From the NCBI GenBank assembly GCA_947426945.1, contig CANEFX010000006.1, positions 39,116 to 103,115 of the forward strand: DNA of 64,000 nt, given 5' to 3'. This document shows, in pieces, positions 49,332 to 58,590 of the stretch (position 1 is the first letter of the stretch; every line of letters begins with the position of its first letter). The translations under genes and the position numbers were made by a program. A model generated the notes under the pieces. The model did no database searches. It worked only from the letters and a program-made list of their open reading frames with translations, and had not been told where the DNA came from. The DNA comes from an uncultured Bacillota bacterium (lineage in GTDB: Bacteria > Bacillota > Clostridia > Oscillospirales > Oscillospiraceae).

Positions 49332-49867
49332 TGATATTCACCATCCATATGATTGTTTTCGGCCCGTGTTACAAGCCAGGCGTAGACCAGTCTCCCATCC
49401 TCCGGGTGCCTGGCGGAAAAATCCAGTTTACAGTTTCTTCCCCCGGCCAGGCTGAGGTACAGCACCGGTATGGAGAGGACCCACACCAGCCGGTGATCCT
49501 CCCGGACCGACAGGAGTTCATCAAAAGGAATCAGCAGGAGCTGTCGCTTGTGGCGGCAGACCATGCAGCTCTCCAGCAGATGGGCCTCGCCGTAGGCCAC
49601 CCGGCGGACCTGGTGGGGCTCCCTATACTCCCGCTCCACCTGGACCTTCCACTCCTCCGGCCGGACCTTGACTTTTTCCAGAGCCGCCGCGGCCCTGCGG
49701 TACATCCGCACCAGGAACCACACCAAAAACAAGGGAAGCAGCAGTAAAAAGAAGGGGGAGATGTGTGCTGTAGGAATGGCGGCACCGATCGCTGCCGCCA
49801 GCATGGACGACAGCAGGACCATATCCCGCAGTTCTCTGACGATGTAGTCCCTGCGAATTTCTCTCAC
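49328..49867 (-). CDS. Two-segment membrane protein with PH-like domain, inside the proline operon
   Basis: A 179-residue protein. After a basic start ([20 protein letters not shown]) two membrane segments (residues about 16-55) lead to a cytoplasmic domain rich in strands ([52 protein letters not shown]) that resembles a YcxB/bacterial PH-like fold. It overlaps both proB and proA by 4 bp, so it is translationally coupled to the proline enzymes, but no link to proline metabolism is known. Confidence 0.75.
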   Translation of the reverse strand: MREIRRDYIVRELRDMVLLSSMLAAAIGAAIPTAHISPFFLLLLPLFLVWFLVRMYRRAAAALEKVKVRPEEWKVQVEREYREPHQVRRVAYGEAHLLESCMVCRHKRQLLLIPFDELLSVREDHRLVWVLSIPVLYLSLAGGRNCKLDFSARHPEDGRLVYAWLVTRAENNHMDGEYQ

Positions 49868-50649
49868 CGGACCTTTGCCCCCAAAAACCGGGTGCCCACG
49901 GCCTTACCTTCGGCGATGTCATACAGCCGCTCCGGCCGTTCCCCGTTGGTGATTACCATGTCGCACCCCTTGGCGTTGACCAGCTTGGCGGCCTTCAGCT
50001 TGGTGGCCATGCCGCCGGTGCCCAGGCCGGAGCCCGCACCACCCGCCAGGGCCTCAACTTCGGGCGTGACCTCCTCCACCGTGGGGATGAGCTCTGCCGC
50101 CGGGTCCTTCCGGGGGTCGGCGGTGTACAGCCCCTCGATATCGCTGAGCAGGACCAGCAGCTCCGCTTCCACCAGCTGGGCCACAATGGCGGAGAGGGTG
50201 TCGTTCTCCCCAATGGTGGATACCACGCCGATCTCGTCGGTGGAGACGGCGTCGTTCTCGTTGATAATGGGCAGGGCCCCCAGCTCCAGCAGCCGGGTCA
50301 GGGTGTTCTGCACATTGGTCCGCCGGTGGGGGTCGCTCACGTCCCCGCCCGCCAGCAGGATCTGGGCCACCGTGTGGTTGTACTGGGAGAACAGCTTGTC
50401 ATAGGTGTACATCAGCTCGCACTGGCCCACGGCGGCAGCGGCCTGCTTGGTGGGCATGTCGGCGGGCCTGCCGGGCAGATTCAGCTTGCCCACCCCCATG
50501 CCGATGGCTCCGGAGGACACCAGAATCATCTCATGCCCCGCGTTTTTCAGGTCGGACAGCACCTTTACCAGTTCCTCCACGTGGCGGATGTTCAGCCGCC
50601 CGGTGGCGTGGGCCAGGGTGGAGGTGCCCACTTTTACGACGATGCGCAT
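49864..50649 (-). CDS. proB: Glutamate 5-kinase
   Basis: Catalyses the first, feedback-controlled step of proline synthesis. The 261-residue amino-acid kinase has VVKVGTSTLAHATGRLN, VSSGAIGMGVGKL, NENDAVSTDEI and GTGGMATKLKAAKL. It lacks the C-terminal PUA domain of longer ProB proteins. ATG 50649 follows AAAGGAG. A palindromic repeat lies between it and proC upstream. Confidence 0.95.
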   Translation of the reverse strand: MRIVVKVGTSTLAHATGRLNIRHVEELVKVLSDLKNAGHEMILVSSGAIGMGVGKLNLPGRPADMPTKQAAAAVGQCELMYTYDKLFSQYNHTVAQILLAGGDVSDPHRRTNVQNTLTRLLELGALPIINENDAVSTDEIGVVSTIGENDTLSAIVAQLVEAELLVLLSDIEGLYTADPRKDPAAELIPTVEEVTPEVEALAGGAGSGLGTGGMATKLKAAKLVNAKGCDMVITNGERPERLYDIAEGKAVGTRFLGAKVR

Positions 50650-50681
50650 ATGATAATCTCCTTTCGTTTCGCCCTCGGGCG

Positions 50682-50871
50682 GTAAAGCCTCCTTTGGCAA
50701 AGGAGGCGTCATCCGCGGAGCGGATGACGGAAATGTGTGAAGCAAACAAAGTTGTGCAAAACTTGATTGCTTCGTATGTTTGCGTTGCGAACACGATCCC
50801 CGCCGCCATGCGGGCGGAGAGCCCTACGCCCTCTGTCAGGGAGAGTAGGTCCTTTGCCGAAGAGGCTTTAC
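50682..50871. repeat. Dispersed palindromic repeat, copy 2
   Basis: Starts AAAGCCTCCTTTGG then CAAAGGAGGC, a GTCATCCGC/GCGGATGAC hairpin, an inner GTGAAGCAAAC/GTATGTTTGC region, and ends CCTTTGCCGAAGAGGCTTTA, the complement of the left end. It sits inside the proline operon between proC and proB. Confidence 0.8.
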
Positions 50872-50884
50872 GAGGGTCCCGCTA

Positions 50885-51688
50885 TCACCGCAGCTTCAAG
50901 GTTTTTTCATAGGCGGCGATGACCGCGTCCATGGCGGCGGCCCGGAAGCCCCGCTCCTCCAGCACCCGGACGCCCTGGATGGTGGTGCCGCCGGGGGAGC
51001 ACACCGCATCCTTCAGGGCACCGGGATGCCTCCCGCTCTCCAGCACCATGCGGGCGGCGCCCTCCGCCATCTGGGCGGCGTAGACGACAGCCTTGTCCCG
51101 GGGCAGGCCGCAGGCCACTCCGCCGTCGGCCAGGGCCTCGATAAACAGGTAGGCGAAGGCGGGCCCACAGCCGGAGACGGCGCTGGCCGCGTCAATCAGC
51201 CCCTCGGACACCGGGTCCACCAGACCGGCGGGGGCCAGGAGAGCGGCAAAGCTGTCCAGCTCCTCCACGGTCACCCCCAGTCCGCAGTACTGGATTACGC
51301 CCGCTCCAATGGCGGCGGGCGTATTGGGCATCATGCGGATCACGGGGCAGTCCATGTCCACAATGTCCTGGATGCGCTCGCAGGACAGCCCGGCGGCCAT
51401 AGTGACCAGGATAAAGCGGTCTTCCCGCCTGCGCAGGATGGGCTCCAGAGGGTCCAGGACCAGCTGCATCATCTGGGGCTTTACTCCGAGAAAAATCAGC
51501 TGAGCGGAGCGGGCAATTTCCTCGTTGGTGGAGGGGACCGCGCCGGGCAGCTGGGCGGCCAGGGCCTCCGCCTTGGCGGGGGTGCGGTTGGCCAGCAGCA
51601 GCCGCTGGGCCTGCTTGCTCCAGGCCGCCGCCCAGGCGATGGCGGAGCCCATATTGCCCGTGCCGATAAAGCCGATGGTCTGATACAT
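50885..51688 (-). CDS. proC: Pyrroline-5-carboxylate reductase
   Basis: Last step of proline synthesis. The 267-residue enzyme shows the Rossmann start IGFIGTGNMGSAIAWA, then LGVKPQMM, RMMPNTPAAIGAGV and the C-terminal signature of the family, AVCSPGGTTIQGVRVLEERG. The promoter is at 51723-51751. It is first in the operon proC-proB-unknown-proA. Confidence 0.95.
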   Translation of the reverse strand: MYQTIGFIGTGNMGSAIAWAAAWSKQAQRLLLANRTPAKAEALAAQLPGAVPSTNEEIARSAQLIFLGVKPQMMQLVLDPLEPILRRREDRFILVTMAAGLSCERIQDIVDMDCPVIRMMPNTPAAIGAGVIQYCGLGVTVEELDSFAALLAPAGLVDPVSEGLIDAASAVSGCGPAFAYLFIEALADGGVACGLPRDKAVVYAAQMAEGAARMVLESGRHPGALKDAVCSPGGTTIQGVRVLEERGFRAAAMDAVIAAYEKTLKLR

Positions 51689-51722
51689 GATAATTCCTCC
51701 TTACTGCGAGGCGTTTTGTCCG

Positions 51723-51751
51723 ATTATACCACGTAAGAAAATCTTAATCAA
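51723..51751 (-). promoter_or_regulatory. Sigma-A promoter of the proline operon
   Basis: On the minus strand TTGATT (51746-51751), 17 bp, perfect TATAAT (51723-51728). Confidence 0.78.
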
Positions 51752-51758
51752 TTCTTAA

Positions 51759-51787
51759 TTGTATTTCTCCCGCCCTGCTGATATACT
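51759..51787 (+). promoter_or_regulatory. Promoter of the GntR-ABC operon
   Basis: TTGTAT (51759-51764), 17 bp, TATACT (51782-51787). Transcription would begin inside or just before the tandem repeat at 51796. Confidence 0.7.
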
Positions 51788-51795
51788 ATGTGTAC

Positions 51796-51813
51796 TAATA
51801 CAGTTAATACAGT
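51796..51813. promoter_or_regulatory. Tandem operator-like repeat for the GntR regulator
   Basis: Two perfect adjacent copies of TAATACAGT (51796-51804 and 51805-51813) lie at the predicted transcription start, 21 bp before the regulator gene. This suggests autorepression. Confidence 0.6.
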
Positions 51814-51834
51814 ATCCGGAAAGGAGGAGCTGTG

Positions 51835-52209
51835 ATGTTGAATTTAGACTACCGGGACGCCCGCCCCATCTATGAACAGGTGAAGGACGGACTGCGCCGC
51901 CTGATGGTCACAGGGGTAATTCAGGAGGGGGAGAAGCTGCCTTCGGTGCGCACCATGGCGGGCACCCTGGCCATCAACCCCAACACCATCCAGCGGGCCT
52001 ATGAGGCCCTGGAGGCGGAGGGCTACGTCTACTCCGTCCCCGGTAAGGGCTCCTTTGCCGCACCCAACACGGGGGTGGACGAGGGACGGAAAAACGACCT
52101 GCTCCAGACCTTTGACCAGACGGCGGGAGAGCTGCTGTTCCTGGGGGTCAGCGGCCAGGAACTGTGGGCCCGCATCCGGGCTTTGGAAGGGGGAGAGATG
52201 AATGATTAA
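51835..52209 (+). CDS. GntR-family regulator, YtrA subfamily
   Basis: A 124-residue repressor-like protein with an N-terminal winged helix (ARPIYEQVKDGLRRLMVTGVI, KLPSVRTMAGTLAINPNTIQ, RAYEALEAEGYVYSVPGKGSF) and only a short C-terminal helical part, as in YtrA regulators that control adjacent ABC genes. ATG 51835 has GGAGG 7 bp upstream. Its stop overlaps the ATPase start by 8 bp. A direct repeat over the promoter is a likely binding site. Confidence 0.9.
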   Translation: MLNLDYRDARPIYEQVKDGLRRLMVTGVIQEGEKLPSVRTMAGTLAINPNTIQRAYEALEAEGYVYSVPGKGSFAAPNTGVDEGRKNDLLQTFDQTAGELLFLGVSGQELWARIRALEGGEMND

Positions 52210-53104
52210 GATAAACAACGTGGTAAAGACCTTCGATGGGTTCCGGGCCCTGGACGGCCTGACCATGACGGCGGAGAAGGGCTCCATCTATGGGCTGGTA
52301 GGCCCCAACGGGGCGGGCAAATCCACCATTCTGCGGCATATCATGGGAGTCTACCGCCCGGATTCGGGCTCCGTGCTGGTAGACGGGGACCAGGTGTACG
52401 AGAACCCGGCGGTCAAGGCCAAAGTTGCCGCTATTCCCGACGAGCTGTACTATTTCAACTCCGCCTCTACCCGGGATATGATGCGCTTCTACCGGGGGAT
52501 GTACCCCAATTTCGACGTGAAGCGGTATGAGGCGTTGAAGGAGGCCTTCCCCGAGGTGGACGAGCGCCAGCCCATCCGCCGGCTGTCCAAGGGGATGCAG
52601 AAGCAGTCCGCCTTCCGGCTGGCCCTGTGCTGCAACCCGGAGGTGCTGGTGCTGGACGAGCCGGTGGACGGCCTGGACCCGGTGATGCGCCGGCAGGTGT
52701 GGACCCTGCTCATGGGGGACGTGGCCCAGCGGGGGACCACCGTCCTGGTTTCCTCCCACAACCTGCGGGAGCTGGAGGACGTGTGCGACCACGTGGGCAT
52801 CCTGTCCCACGGAAAGGTCCTGCTGGAGCGGTCCCTCACCGACCTGCAGGACAACGTGGTCAAGCTGCAGATTGCGTTTGCTGACGGCAATCTTCCGGAA
52901 CTGCCTCATGACATGAATGTGCTCCACACCTCCCAGATCGGGCGGGTGTTCACCCTCATTGTCCGAGGAAATCCGGCAGAGATCAAGACCCGCATGTCGG
53001 TATACAGCCCCATTTTGATGGAGGCACTGCCCCTGACCCTGGAGGAAATCTTTATCTACGAACTGGGAGGTGAGGACTATGCGGTCCGCGACATCGTACT
53101 TTAA
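52202..53104 (+). CDS. ABC transporter ATPase (YtrB-like)
   Basis: A 300-residue ATPase: Walker A GPNGAGKST near residue 36, signature RLSKGMQKQSAFRLALCC and Walker B EVLVLDEPVDGLDP. The C-terminal 80 residues are a family-specific extension. Together with the YtrA-like regulator and the permease it forms a unit of the type induced by cell-envelope stress or antibiotics in Firmicutes. The substrate is unknown. Confidence 0.92.
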   Translation: MIKINNVVKTFDGFRALDGLTMTAEKGSIYGLVGPNGAGKSTILRHIMGVYRPDSGSVLVDGDQVYENPAVKAKVAAIPDELYYFNSASTRDMMRFYRGMYPNFDVKRYEALKEAFPEVDERQPIRRLSKGMQKQSAFRLALCCNPEVLVLDEPVDGLDPVMRRQVWTLLMGDVAQRGTTVLVSSHNLRELEDVCDHVGILSHGKVLLERSLTDLQDNVVKLQIAFADGNLPELPHDMNVLHTSQIGRVFTLIVRGNPAEIKTRMSVYSPILMEALPLTLEEIFIYELGGEDYAVRDIVL

Positions 53105-55025
53105 CGGTACCCTCTACCGCAAGACCATGGCCCGTTTCTGGCCCCTTTGGGGGCTGTGGGGCGTGATATGGATATTCATGCTCCCCCTGAATCTGCTTAC
53201 CGGCTACCTCAACCGTTACCGCCATATAGCCACAGAAGCCCGATACGCCCTGCTGAGCAACGCCATGGACGTCCCTGATATGCTGGGCGGCGGTCTGCTT
53301 CTGGCCCTGTTCTTCGCAGTGCTGTGTGCCATGGCGGTCTTCGGCTACCTCTATAACCACCGCTCCGCCTGCTGGACCCACGCACTGCCTCTGCGGCGGG
53401 AGGCCCTGTTCACCACCCAGTATCTGGCGGGGCTGAGTATGCTGCTCCTGCCCCTGGCGGCGGCCGGGGTGCTGACTGCCGCTGTGGAGGTGTCCTTCCT
53501 GCCCGCGGCCGACTGGGGCGCGGTTCTGTCCGCCCTGCTCACCTGGCTGCTGGCTCAGAGCGGGATCTGCCTGTTTTTCTTCTCCTTCGCCTCCTTCTGC
53601 GCCATGTTCACCGGCCATATCCTGGCCCTGCCCGCCTTCTACGGCATCCTCAACGCGCTGGCGTCGGTGCTGTGGTTTCTGGTGGATGCCCTGATGAACG
53701 AATTTTACTACGGCTACGCCGGCACTCCCGGGGCCCTCACCGTGGTGGAGTACCTCACTCCCGCCGTGGCCCTGCGGGATGCGACGCGCTGGTATCAGGC
53801 CAACGGTGCGGCTGAACCCGCCCACCTCCAGTCCCCGGCTACTGTGGCGGTCTACGCCGCCGTGGGGGCGGCGCTGGCTGTGGTCTCCCTGTACGTCTAC
53901 CGCCGCCGCCACGTGGAGACCGCCGGAGACGTGGTGGCCGTGGCGGTGGTGCGGCCCCTGTTCAAATACGGCGTCTCCTTCTGCGCCGGCCTGTCCTTCG
54001 GCATGTTTACCGCCGCCTTCTTCGGCTGGACCGAGCTGCCCGTCCTCATCCCCTGCATCCTGGTCTGGGCCGTTATCGGCTGCTTCGCCGCCGAGATGCT
54101 GCTGAAAAAGTCCTTCCGGGTGCTGAAGGCCTGGAAGGGGGCGGCGGTGATGGCGGCCGTGCTGCTGGTCCTCTGCCTGAGTTGTCTGGCGGATATCTTC
54201 GGCGTTGTCAGCCATGTGCCCGATCCCGGCCGGGTGGAATCCGTCTGGGTAGAGCTGGATATGGGCGCTCCCTATGACAGCGGCAGCCGTCTGAGCCGGA
54301 GTATTAAAGATCCGGCCCAGATCGAGAAGATTGTCGCCCTCCATCGGGCCATTGTGGATAACCGGAATCAGGAGGACAATTTCCGCTACACCCACAGCGG
54401 CGGTTTTGATTATATCTACGTCACGCTTAACTACAAGCTGGCCGGCGGCGGACTGGACCGGCGCTACATCAGCGTTCCCATTGCCGAGGGAGACTTGGAC
54501 GCCCCCGGCTCCACCGCCTATGCCCTGAAGCAGATCGTGGAGGACCGGGAGCTGGCGGCCCTGGCCTACGACTTTGACGGCTATCCGGAGAAAGGCCGCC
54601 TCACCTCCGCATGGCTGAAGACCGTGAAGAGCGGCGACGCTTATGGCAACGCTTATGGCAGCGTTTACGTGGACGACTACCGCCAGGAGCTGTGGGACGC
54701 GGTACGGGCCGACTTTGCCGAGGGGACCATCGGCGTGCGCTACCCCTTCGACAACAGTCGGGAGCGGCAGGAGAACACCTATATGACCGACCTGGTTTTC
54801 GGCTTTACCGACTACTCTGTGGCCAACCGCCCCGGTATAGAAGTGGCTCCCTCCGCCAATTACACCTTGGAAATTACCCTTACCCCAAACGCCCGCCGCA
54901 CCCTGGCCGTGCTGGACGAGACCGGCCTGTGGGAGGAGGGCTACTCCCTGGCCCCCTGGGTTGACTACAGCGGGGAGAAATATCCGGATACGGCCGCCGG
55001 AAGCGGGTGGGAGGTCGTGTACTGA
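53079..55025 (+). CDS. Large ABC transporter permease with extracytoplasmic domain
   Basis: A 648-residue membrane protein. About eleven hydrophobic segments occupy residues 1-380 (for example FWPLWGLWGVIWIFMLPLNL and LLALFFAVLCAMAVFGYLY), and a hydrophilic C-terminal domain of about 260 residues follows the last segment (VMAAVLLVLCLSCLADIFGV). This fits ABC-2-type permeases paired with YtrA-like regulators. ATG 53079 has GGGAGGTG upstream and overlaps the ATPase gene by 26 bp. Confidence 0.86.
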   Translation: MRSATSYFNGTLYRKTMARFWPLWGLWGVIWIFMLPLNLLTGYLNRYRHIATEARYALLSNAMDVPDMLGGGLLLALFFAVLCAMAVFGYLYNHRSACWTHALPLRREALFTTQYLAGLSMLLLPLAAAGVLTAAVEVSFLPAADWGAVLSALLTWLLAQSGICLFFFSFASFCAMFTGHILALPAFYGILNALASVLWFLVDALMNEFYYGYAGTPGALTVVEYLTPAVALRDATRWYQANGAAEPAHLQSPATVAVYAAVGAALAVVSLYVYRRRHVETAGDVVAVAVVRPLFKYGVSFCAGLSFGMFTAAFFGWTELPVLIPCILVWAVIGCFAAEMLLKKSFRVLKAWKGAAVMAAVLLVLCLSCLADIFGVVSHVPDPGRVESVWVELDMGAPYDSGSRLSRSIKDPAQIEKIVALHRAIVDNRNQEDNFRYTHSGGFDYIYVTLNYKLAGGGLDRRYISVPIAEGDLDAPGSTAYALKQIVEDRELAALAYDFDGYPEKGRLTSAWLKTVKSGDAYGNAYGSVYVDDYRQELWDAVRADFAEGTIGVRYPFDNSRERQENTYMTDLVFGFTDYSVANRPGIEVAPSANYTLEITLTPNARRTLAVLDETGLWEEGYSLAPWVDYSGEKYPDTAAGSGWEVVY

Positions 55026-55030
55026 GGTTC

Positions 55031-55212
55031 AAAAGGCCTCTTTGGCAAAGGAGCTCCCGCGAGGCGGGTGGGGATTGTGTTTCACCAAGCGAAACAGTTT
55101 TCGGAAGCCTCGTTTATTTCATACATTTCGCCTGCGGTGAAATACAATCCTCTGCCCCAGCGTGCGCGCTGGGGCACCTCTTTTGCAAAGGGGGCTTGCC
55201 CTGCGGAGGACG
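55031..55212. repeat. Dispersed palindromic repeat, copy 3
   Basis: Left end AAAAGGCCTCTTTGGCAAAG, a CCCGC/GCGGG hairpin, a long core dyad GGATTGTGTTTCACC (about 55070-55084) with GGTGAAATACAATCC (one mismatch), then a GCCCCAGCG/CGCTGGGGC hairpin and the right end CTTTTGCAAAGGGGGC. The hairpin at its right end resembles the one at the left of copy 1. It lies between the permease gene and the thiolase promoter. Confidence 0.8.
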
Positions 55213-55236
55213 GAGCTTTTTCCCCCAAAAATCTTA

Positions 55237-55265
55237 TTGCTTTTTGGGCAGTTCTTCTGTATAAT
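55237..55265 (+). promoter_or_regulatory. Promoter of the thiolase gene
   Basis: TTGCTT (55237-55242), 17 bp, perfect TATAAT (55260-55265). Confidence 0.72.
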
Positions 55266-55335
55266 AAAGTGCAAGAGCGGTCATCCCGGGCGACTTGACC
55301 ATCGCCCCATTAAAATTCAGGAGGTAACACACATC

Positions 55336-56592
55336 ATGAGAGAAGTTTATGTCGTCAACTGCTGCCGCACCGCCATCGGCTCCTTCGGCGGGTCCCTGAA
55401 GGACACCCCCGCCGCCGATCTGGGCGCCGCCGTCATCAAGGAGGCCCTGAACCGGGCCGGCGTGAAGCCCGAGAACGTGGACGAGGTCATGTTCGGCTGC
55501 ATCCTCACCGCCGGCCTGGGCCAGAACCCCGCCCGTCAGGCCAGCCTGAAGGCCGGTATCCCCACCTCCGTCCCCGCTTACACTGTGGGCATGGTGTGCG
55601 GCTCCGGCATGAAGTCCGTCATCGAGGCCGGCCGCACCATCGGCTGCGGCGACGCTGAAATCATCGTGGCCGGCGGCATGGAGAATATGTCCGCCGCCCC
55701 CTACGCCCTGCCCGCCGCCCGCTGGGGCGCCCGGATGGGTGACAACAAGATGAAGGACACCATGATCTCCGACGGCCTGTGGGACGTGTATAACAACTAC
55801 CACATGGGTACCACCGCCGAGAACATCTGCGACGTGTGGGGCATCACCCGGGAGGAGCTGGACGAGTTCGGCTACAACTCCCAGAAGAAGACCGCCGACG
55901 CCCAGGCCGCCGGCAAGTTTGACGACGAGATCGTCCCCGTGATGATCAAGGTCAAGAAGGAAATGGTGGAGTTCAAGAAGGACGAGTTCCCCCGCCTGTC
56001 CCCCCTGGATAAGCTGGCCAAGCTGCGCGGCGCTTTCCCCTGCGGTCCCGAGGGCGTGGAGGACGAGATCGTCCACACCTTCCAGCCCACCGGCATCCAC
56101 GAGGCCGACGCGAAGAAGCACGTCCAGCGGGTGACCGCCGGTCAGGCCTCCGGCATCAACGACGGCGCCGCCGCCCTGGTGCTGGCCTCCAAGGAGGCCG
56201 TTGAGAAGTACGGCCTGAAGCCCATGGCCAAGCTGGTCAGCTGGGGCCAGGGCGGCGTGGACCCCAAGATTATGGGCGTGGGTCCCGTGCCCGCCTCCCG
56301 TCAGGCCATGGAGAAGGCCGGCCTGAAGATTGAGGACATGGACCTGATTGAGGCCAACGAGGCTTTTGCCGCTCAGTCCATCGCCGTGGCCCGCGAACTG
56401 GGCTTCGACATGAGCAAGGTCAACGTCAACGGCGGCGCCATCGCCCTGGGCCACCCCGTGGGCGCTTCCGGCGCGCGGATCATCGTCACTCTGCTGCATG
56501 AGATGGCCAAGCGGGACGAGGCCAAGAAGGGCCTTGCCACCCTGTGTATCGGCGGCGGCATGGGTGTTGCCACCATCTTCGAGAAGTGCTGA
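55336..56592 (+). CDS. thlA: Acetyl-CoA C-acetyltransferase (thiolase) with an extra loop
   Basis: Condenses two acetyl-CoA to acetoacetyl-CoA, the first step of butyrate formation. The 418-residue enzyme has the nucleophile Cys in [12 protein letters not shown] (usually NKVCGSG), ANEAFAAQS, the His in [17 protein letters not shown] and the second Cys in CIGGGMG. It is about 26 residues longer than typical thiolases because of an insertion after LAKLRGAF ([20 protein letters not shown] and onward to VTAGQASG). Strong G/C-ending codon bias suggests high expression. No other butyrate genes are adjacent. Confidence 0.94.
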   Translation: MREVYVVNCCRTAIGSFGGSLKDTPAADLGAAVIKEALNRAGVKPENVDEVMFGCILTAGLGQNPARQASLKAGIPTSVPAYTVGMVCGSGMKSVIEAGRTIGCGDAEIIVAGGMENMSAAPYALPAARWGARMGDNKMKDTMISDGLWDVYNNYHMGTTAENICDVWGITREELDEFGYNSQKKTADAQAAGKFDDEIVPVMIKVKKEMVEFKKDEFPRLSPLDKLAKLRGAFPCGPEGVEDEIVHTFQPTGIHEADAKKHVQRVTAGQASGINDGAAALVLASKEAVEKYGLKPMAKLVSWGQGGVDPKIMGVGPVPASRQAMEKAGLKIEDMDLIEANEAFAAQSIAVARELGFDMSKVNVNGGAIALGHPVGASGARIIVTLLHEMAKRDEAKKGLATLCIGGGMGVATIFEKC

Positions 56593-56608
56593 ACTGATTA
56601 AACACATG

Positions 56609-56646
56609 ACCGGCCCGGAGCATCCGCTCCGGGCCGGTTGTTTTGT
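56609..56646 (+). terminator. Terminator after the thiolase gene
   Basis: ACCGGCCCGGAGC pairs perfectly with GCTCCGGGCCGGT around ATCC, followed by TGTTTTGTG. Confidence 0.88.
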
Positions 56647-56742
56647 GATATAATCTGTGCGGTTATCCGGCGCTGTATGAGTTCTTTGCAGTGCAGACCG
56701 GACTGTTTTCAGACCGTTTTTTGACGGGATGATTGAGGAAGT

Positions 56743-58590
56743 CTATTTATTCGCCGTAGAAGTTCCGCTCAAGGGCTTGAAAGAAAGGCCGTTTTCTTTG
56801 CAGTAAGTCTCTGCTGTGCTGCCCGCCGGAGCGGTGACAGTCAGGCCGGAATTAGGAATCAGGTGAGCGGAGTTACCAAAGATTGTAAAGACCCTTTTGC
56901 CGATATCGGCCGATTTAGAGTGGATTGTCACACTTTTCAGCCTCGAACATCCAGCGAACGCCTCTTTTGAAATCCGTTCAAGACCGACCGGGAAAGATAT
57001 GGACGTCAGGTTATCACAGGCGGAAAACGCAAGGTTTCCGATTTCCCGGATTGAATCAGGGAATTTAAAAGAAGTCAGAGCAGAGCAGTTCCAAAACGCC
57101 TGGTCGCCAATCTCCCGCAGTGAAGAGGAGACCTTTACGGATGACAGGTCAAAACAGAAGTAAAACGCCCGCTTCCCGATCTTTGTTACTGTGTCGGGCA
57201 TTACGACAGAGGTCAGGTCCGTACATTCATAAAATGCCTTTTCCCCAATTTCTGTTACCGTATCGGGAATGGTTACCTTCCCGCCTTTGCCGTTGTATTT
57301 GACAAGCACGCCGTTTTCAATGGTAAAATCCGAGCTGGGGGATGTGGCCGGGGCGGCGGGTTTTGTGGAAGCATCAGGGGTTGACGGCTTGGCGGGAGAA
57401 GAATCAGCCGGTTTTGTCTCGGGCTCACTGGGCGGGTTGACAGGGTTTTTCAGCAGGCCGCACTTGTCCCCCTGTTTGTATGACAGCCAGCCGCCGCTGG
57501 AGTCATACAGCATATCATAATCGCAGGGGATAACAAGCTTACCGTTTTTATCTACTGCACCATAGTTAGAACCGTCCAGATCTTCTTTCCCAAATACAAT
57601 CAGCCCTTCCATAAGCCAGGATGGATGGTATTGTGTGCCATACGCAGGAACACGCAGCACAGTTTTGGGATTGTCATTATAGTCAGTAGGCAGATTAAAA
57701 AGCCAGTCAAGACCTCCGTTTTTTGAGTCTCTGGGCCGGTCAAAGACAAGTTCACCCCGCGCCTCACTTTCGTTTACTCCAATCTCATTTAAGACGCTGG
57801 CTTGAGCGGAAGTAATTGGCTCACCCTGATAGTTATATCGTTCCACTAAAAAATCCCCTGATCCAGTACCATAGTACCGTTTAATGAGGATATGATTATT
57901 TCCATACTCGATCCTATCTTTGGATGAGGTCGGCGAATGGGAGTATACTACGTTACCCTTTGTATCTATGACATATCGTTGCCCGTCCAGCTTCACATGA
58001 ATATGCCCGTCATTGCTGACCCAATCCATCAATGAAAACTGGAATGGGATCAGCAGCTTCAGATCCGCGTCGGCAAGCCCCCAAAGGTTTTTGTATTTTA
58101 CCGGCACAACGCCGCAGTTGAATCCCTGGATGTCCGTAATAATGCCGCTGACGTCGTCGCCTATGGAACCGTAAGACTTGCTGGGGGCAGGCAGGGAGGA
58201 GACCTTGGGCGGAGTGGGGGCCGAGGGGTCTTTGACCACGATGGTACAGGTGTCCCGGTCCTCATAAGTGGTGGTGCCGGTGACGAACTTTCCCGTAAAG
58301 GGGTCCTTTACAAGGTCGGGCTTTCTCCGCGTGCAGGTCACGGTGATGACGGCGGTGCCGGGTTTCTTTGCAGTTACAACGCTTTTTGACGTGCCGTTGT
58401 CTGTGCAGGTCGCCACCGACGGATCGGAACTGCTCCAGTGGTAATGGGGTGCGCCGCCTTCCGTGGAGATGGTCCGGACCTCATCCGGCTTCATCTCCTC
58501 TATGGTGCGCAGATAGGCTCCGGCCGGCATGATCTGCAATCCGGCCAGAAGGGACAGCGACAGCAGCAGAGACAGTACTTTTTTCTTCAT
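56743..58590 (-). CDS. Secreted protein with Ig-like, WG-repeat and BspA-type leucine-rich regions
   Basis: A 615-residue exported protein. The N terminus MKKKVLSLLLSLSLLAGLQI ends in PAGAY as a signal cleavage region. Next is a BIG2-like Ig domain (WSSSDPSVATCTDNGTSKSV, KKPGTAVITVTC), then WG-type repeats (LWGLADADLKLLIP, NYGAVDKNGKLVIPCDYD), a Pro/Ser/Thr linker of about 45 residues, and five BspA-type repeats of the pattern xxIGxxAFxxCxxLTSVxxPxxV. No anchor motif or SLH domain is seen. Similar proteins are thought to be surface or secreted adhesins. ATG 58590 has AAAGGA upstream; AT-richer than its flanks. Confidence 0.83.
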   Translation of the reverse strand: MKKKVLSLLLSLSLLAGLQIMPAGAYLRTIEEMKPDEVRTISTEGGAPHYHWSSSDPSVATCTDNGTSKSVVTAKKPGTAVITVTCTRRKPDLVKDPFTGKFVTGTTTYEDRDTCTIVVKDPSAPTPPKVSSLPAPSKSYGSIGDDVSGIITDIQGFNCGVVPVKYKNLWGLADADLKLLIPFQFSLMDWVSNDGHIHVKLDGQRYVIDTKGNVVYSHSPTSSKDRIEYGNNHILIKRYYGTGSGDFLVERYNYQGEPITSAQASVLNEIGVNESEARGELVFDRPRDSKNGGLDWLFNLPTDYNDNPKTVLRVPAYGTQYHPSWLMEGLIVFGKEDLDGSNYGAVDKNGKLVIPCDYDMLYDSSGGWLSYKQGDKCGLLKNPVNPPSEPETKPADSSPAKPSTPDASTKPAAPATSPSSDFTIENGVLVKYNGKGGKVTIPDTVTEIGEKAFYECTDLTSVVMPDTVTKIGKRAFYFCFDLSSVKVSSSLREIGDQAFWNCSALTSFKFPDSIREIGNLAFSACDNLTSISFPVGLERISKEAFAGCSRLKSVTIHSKSADIGKRVFTIFGNSAHLIPNSGLTVTAPAGSTAETYCKENGLSFKPLSGTSTANK

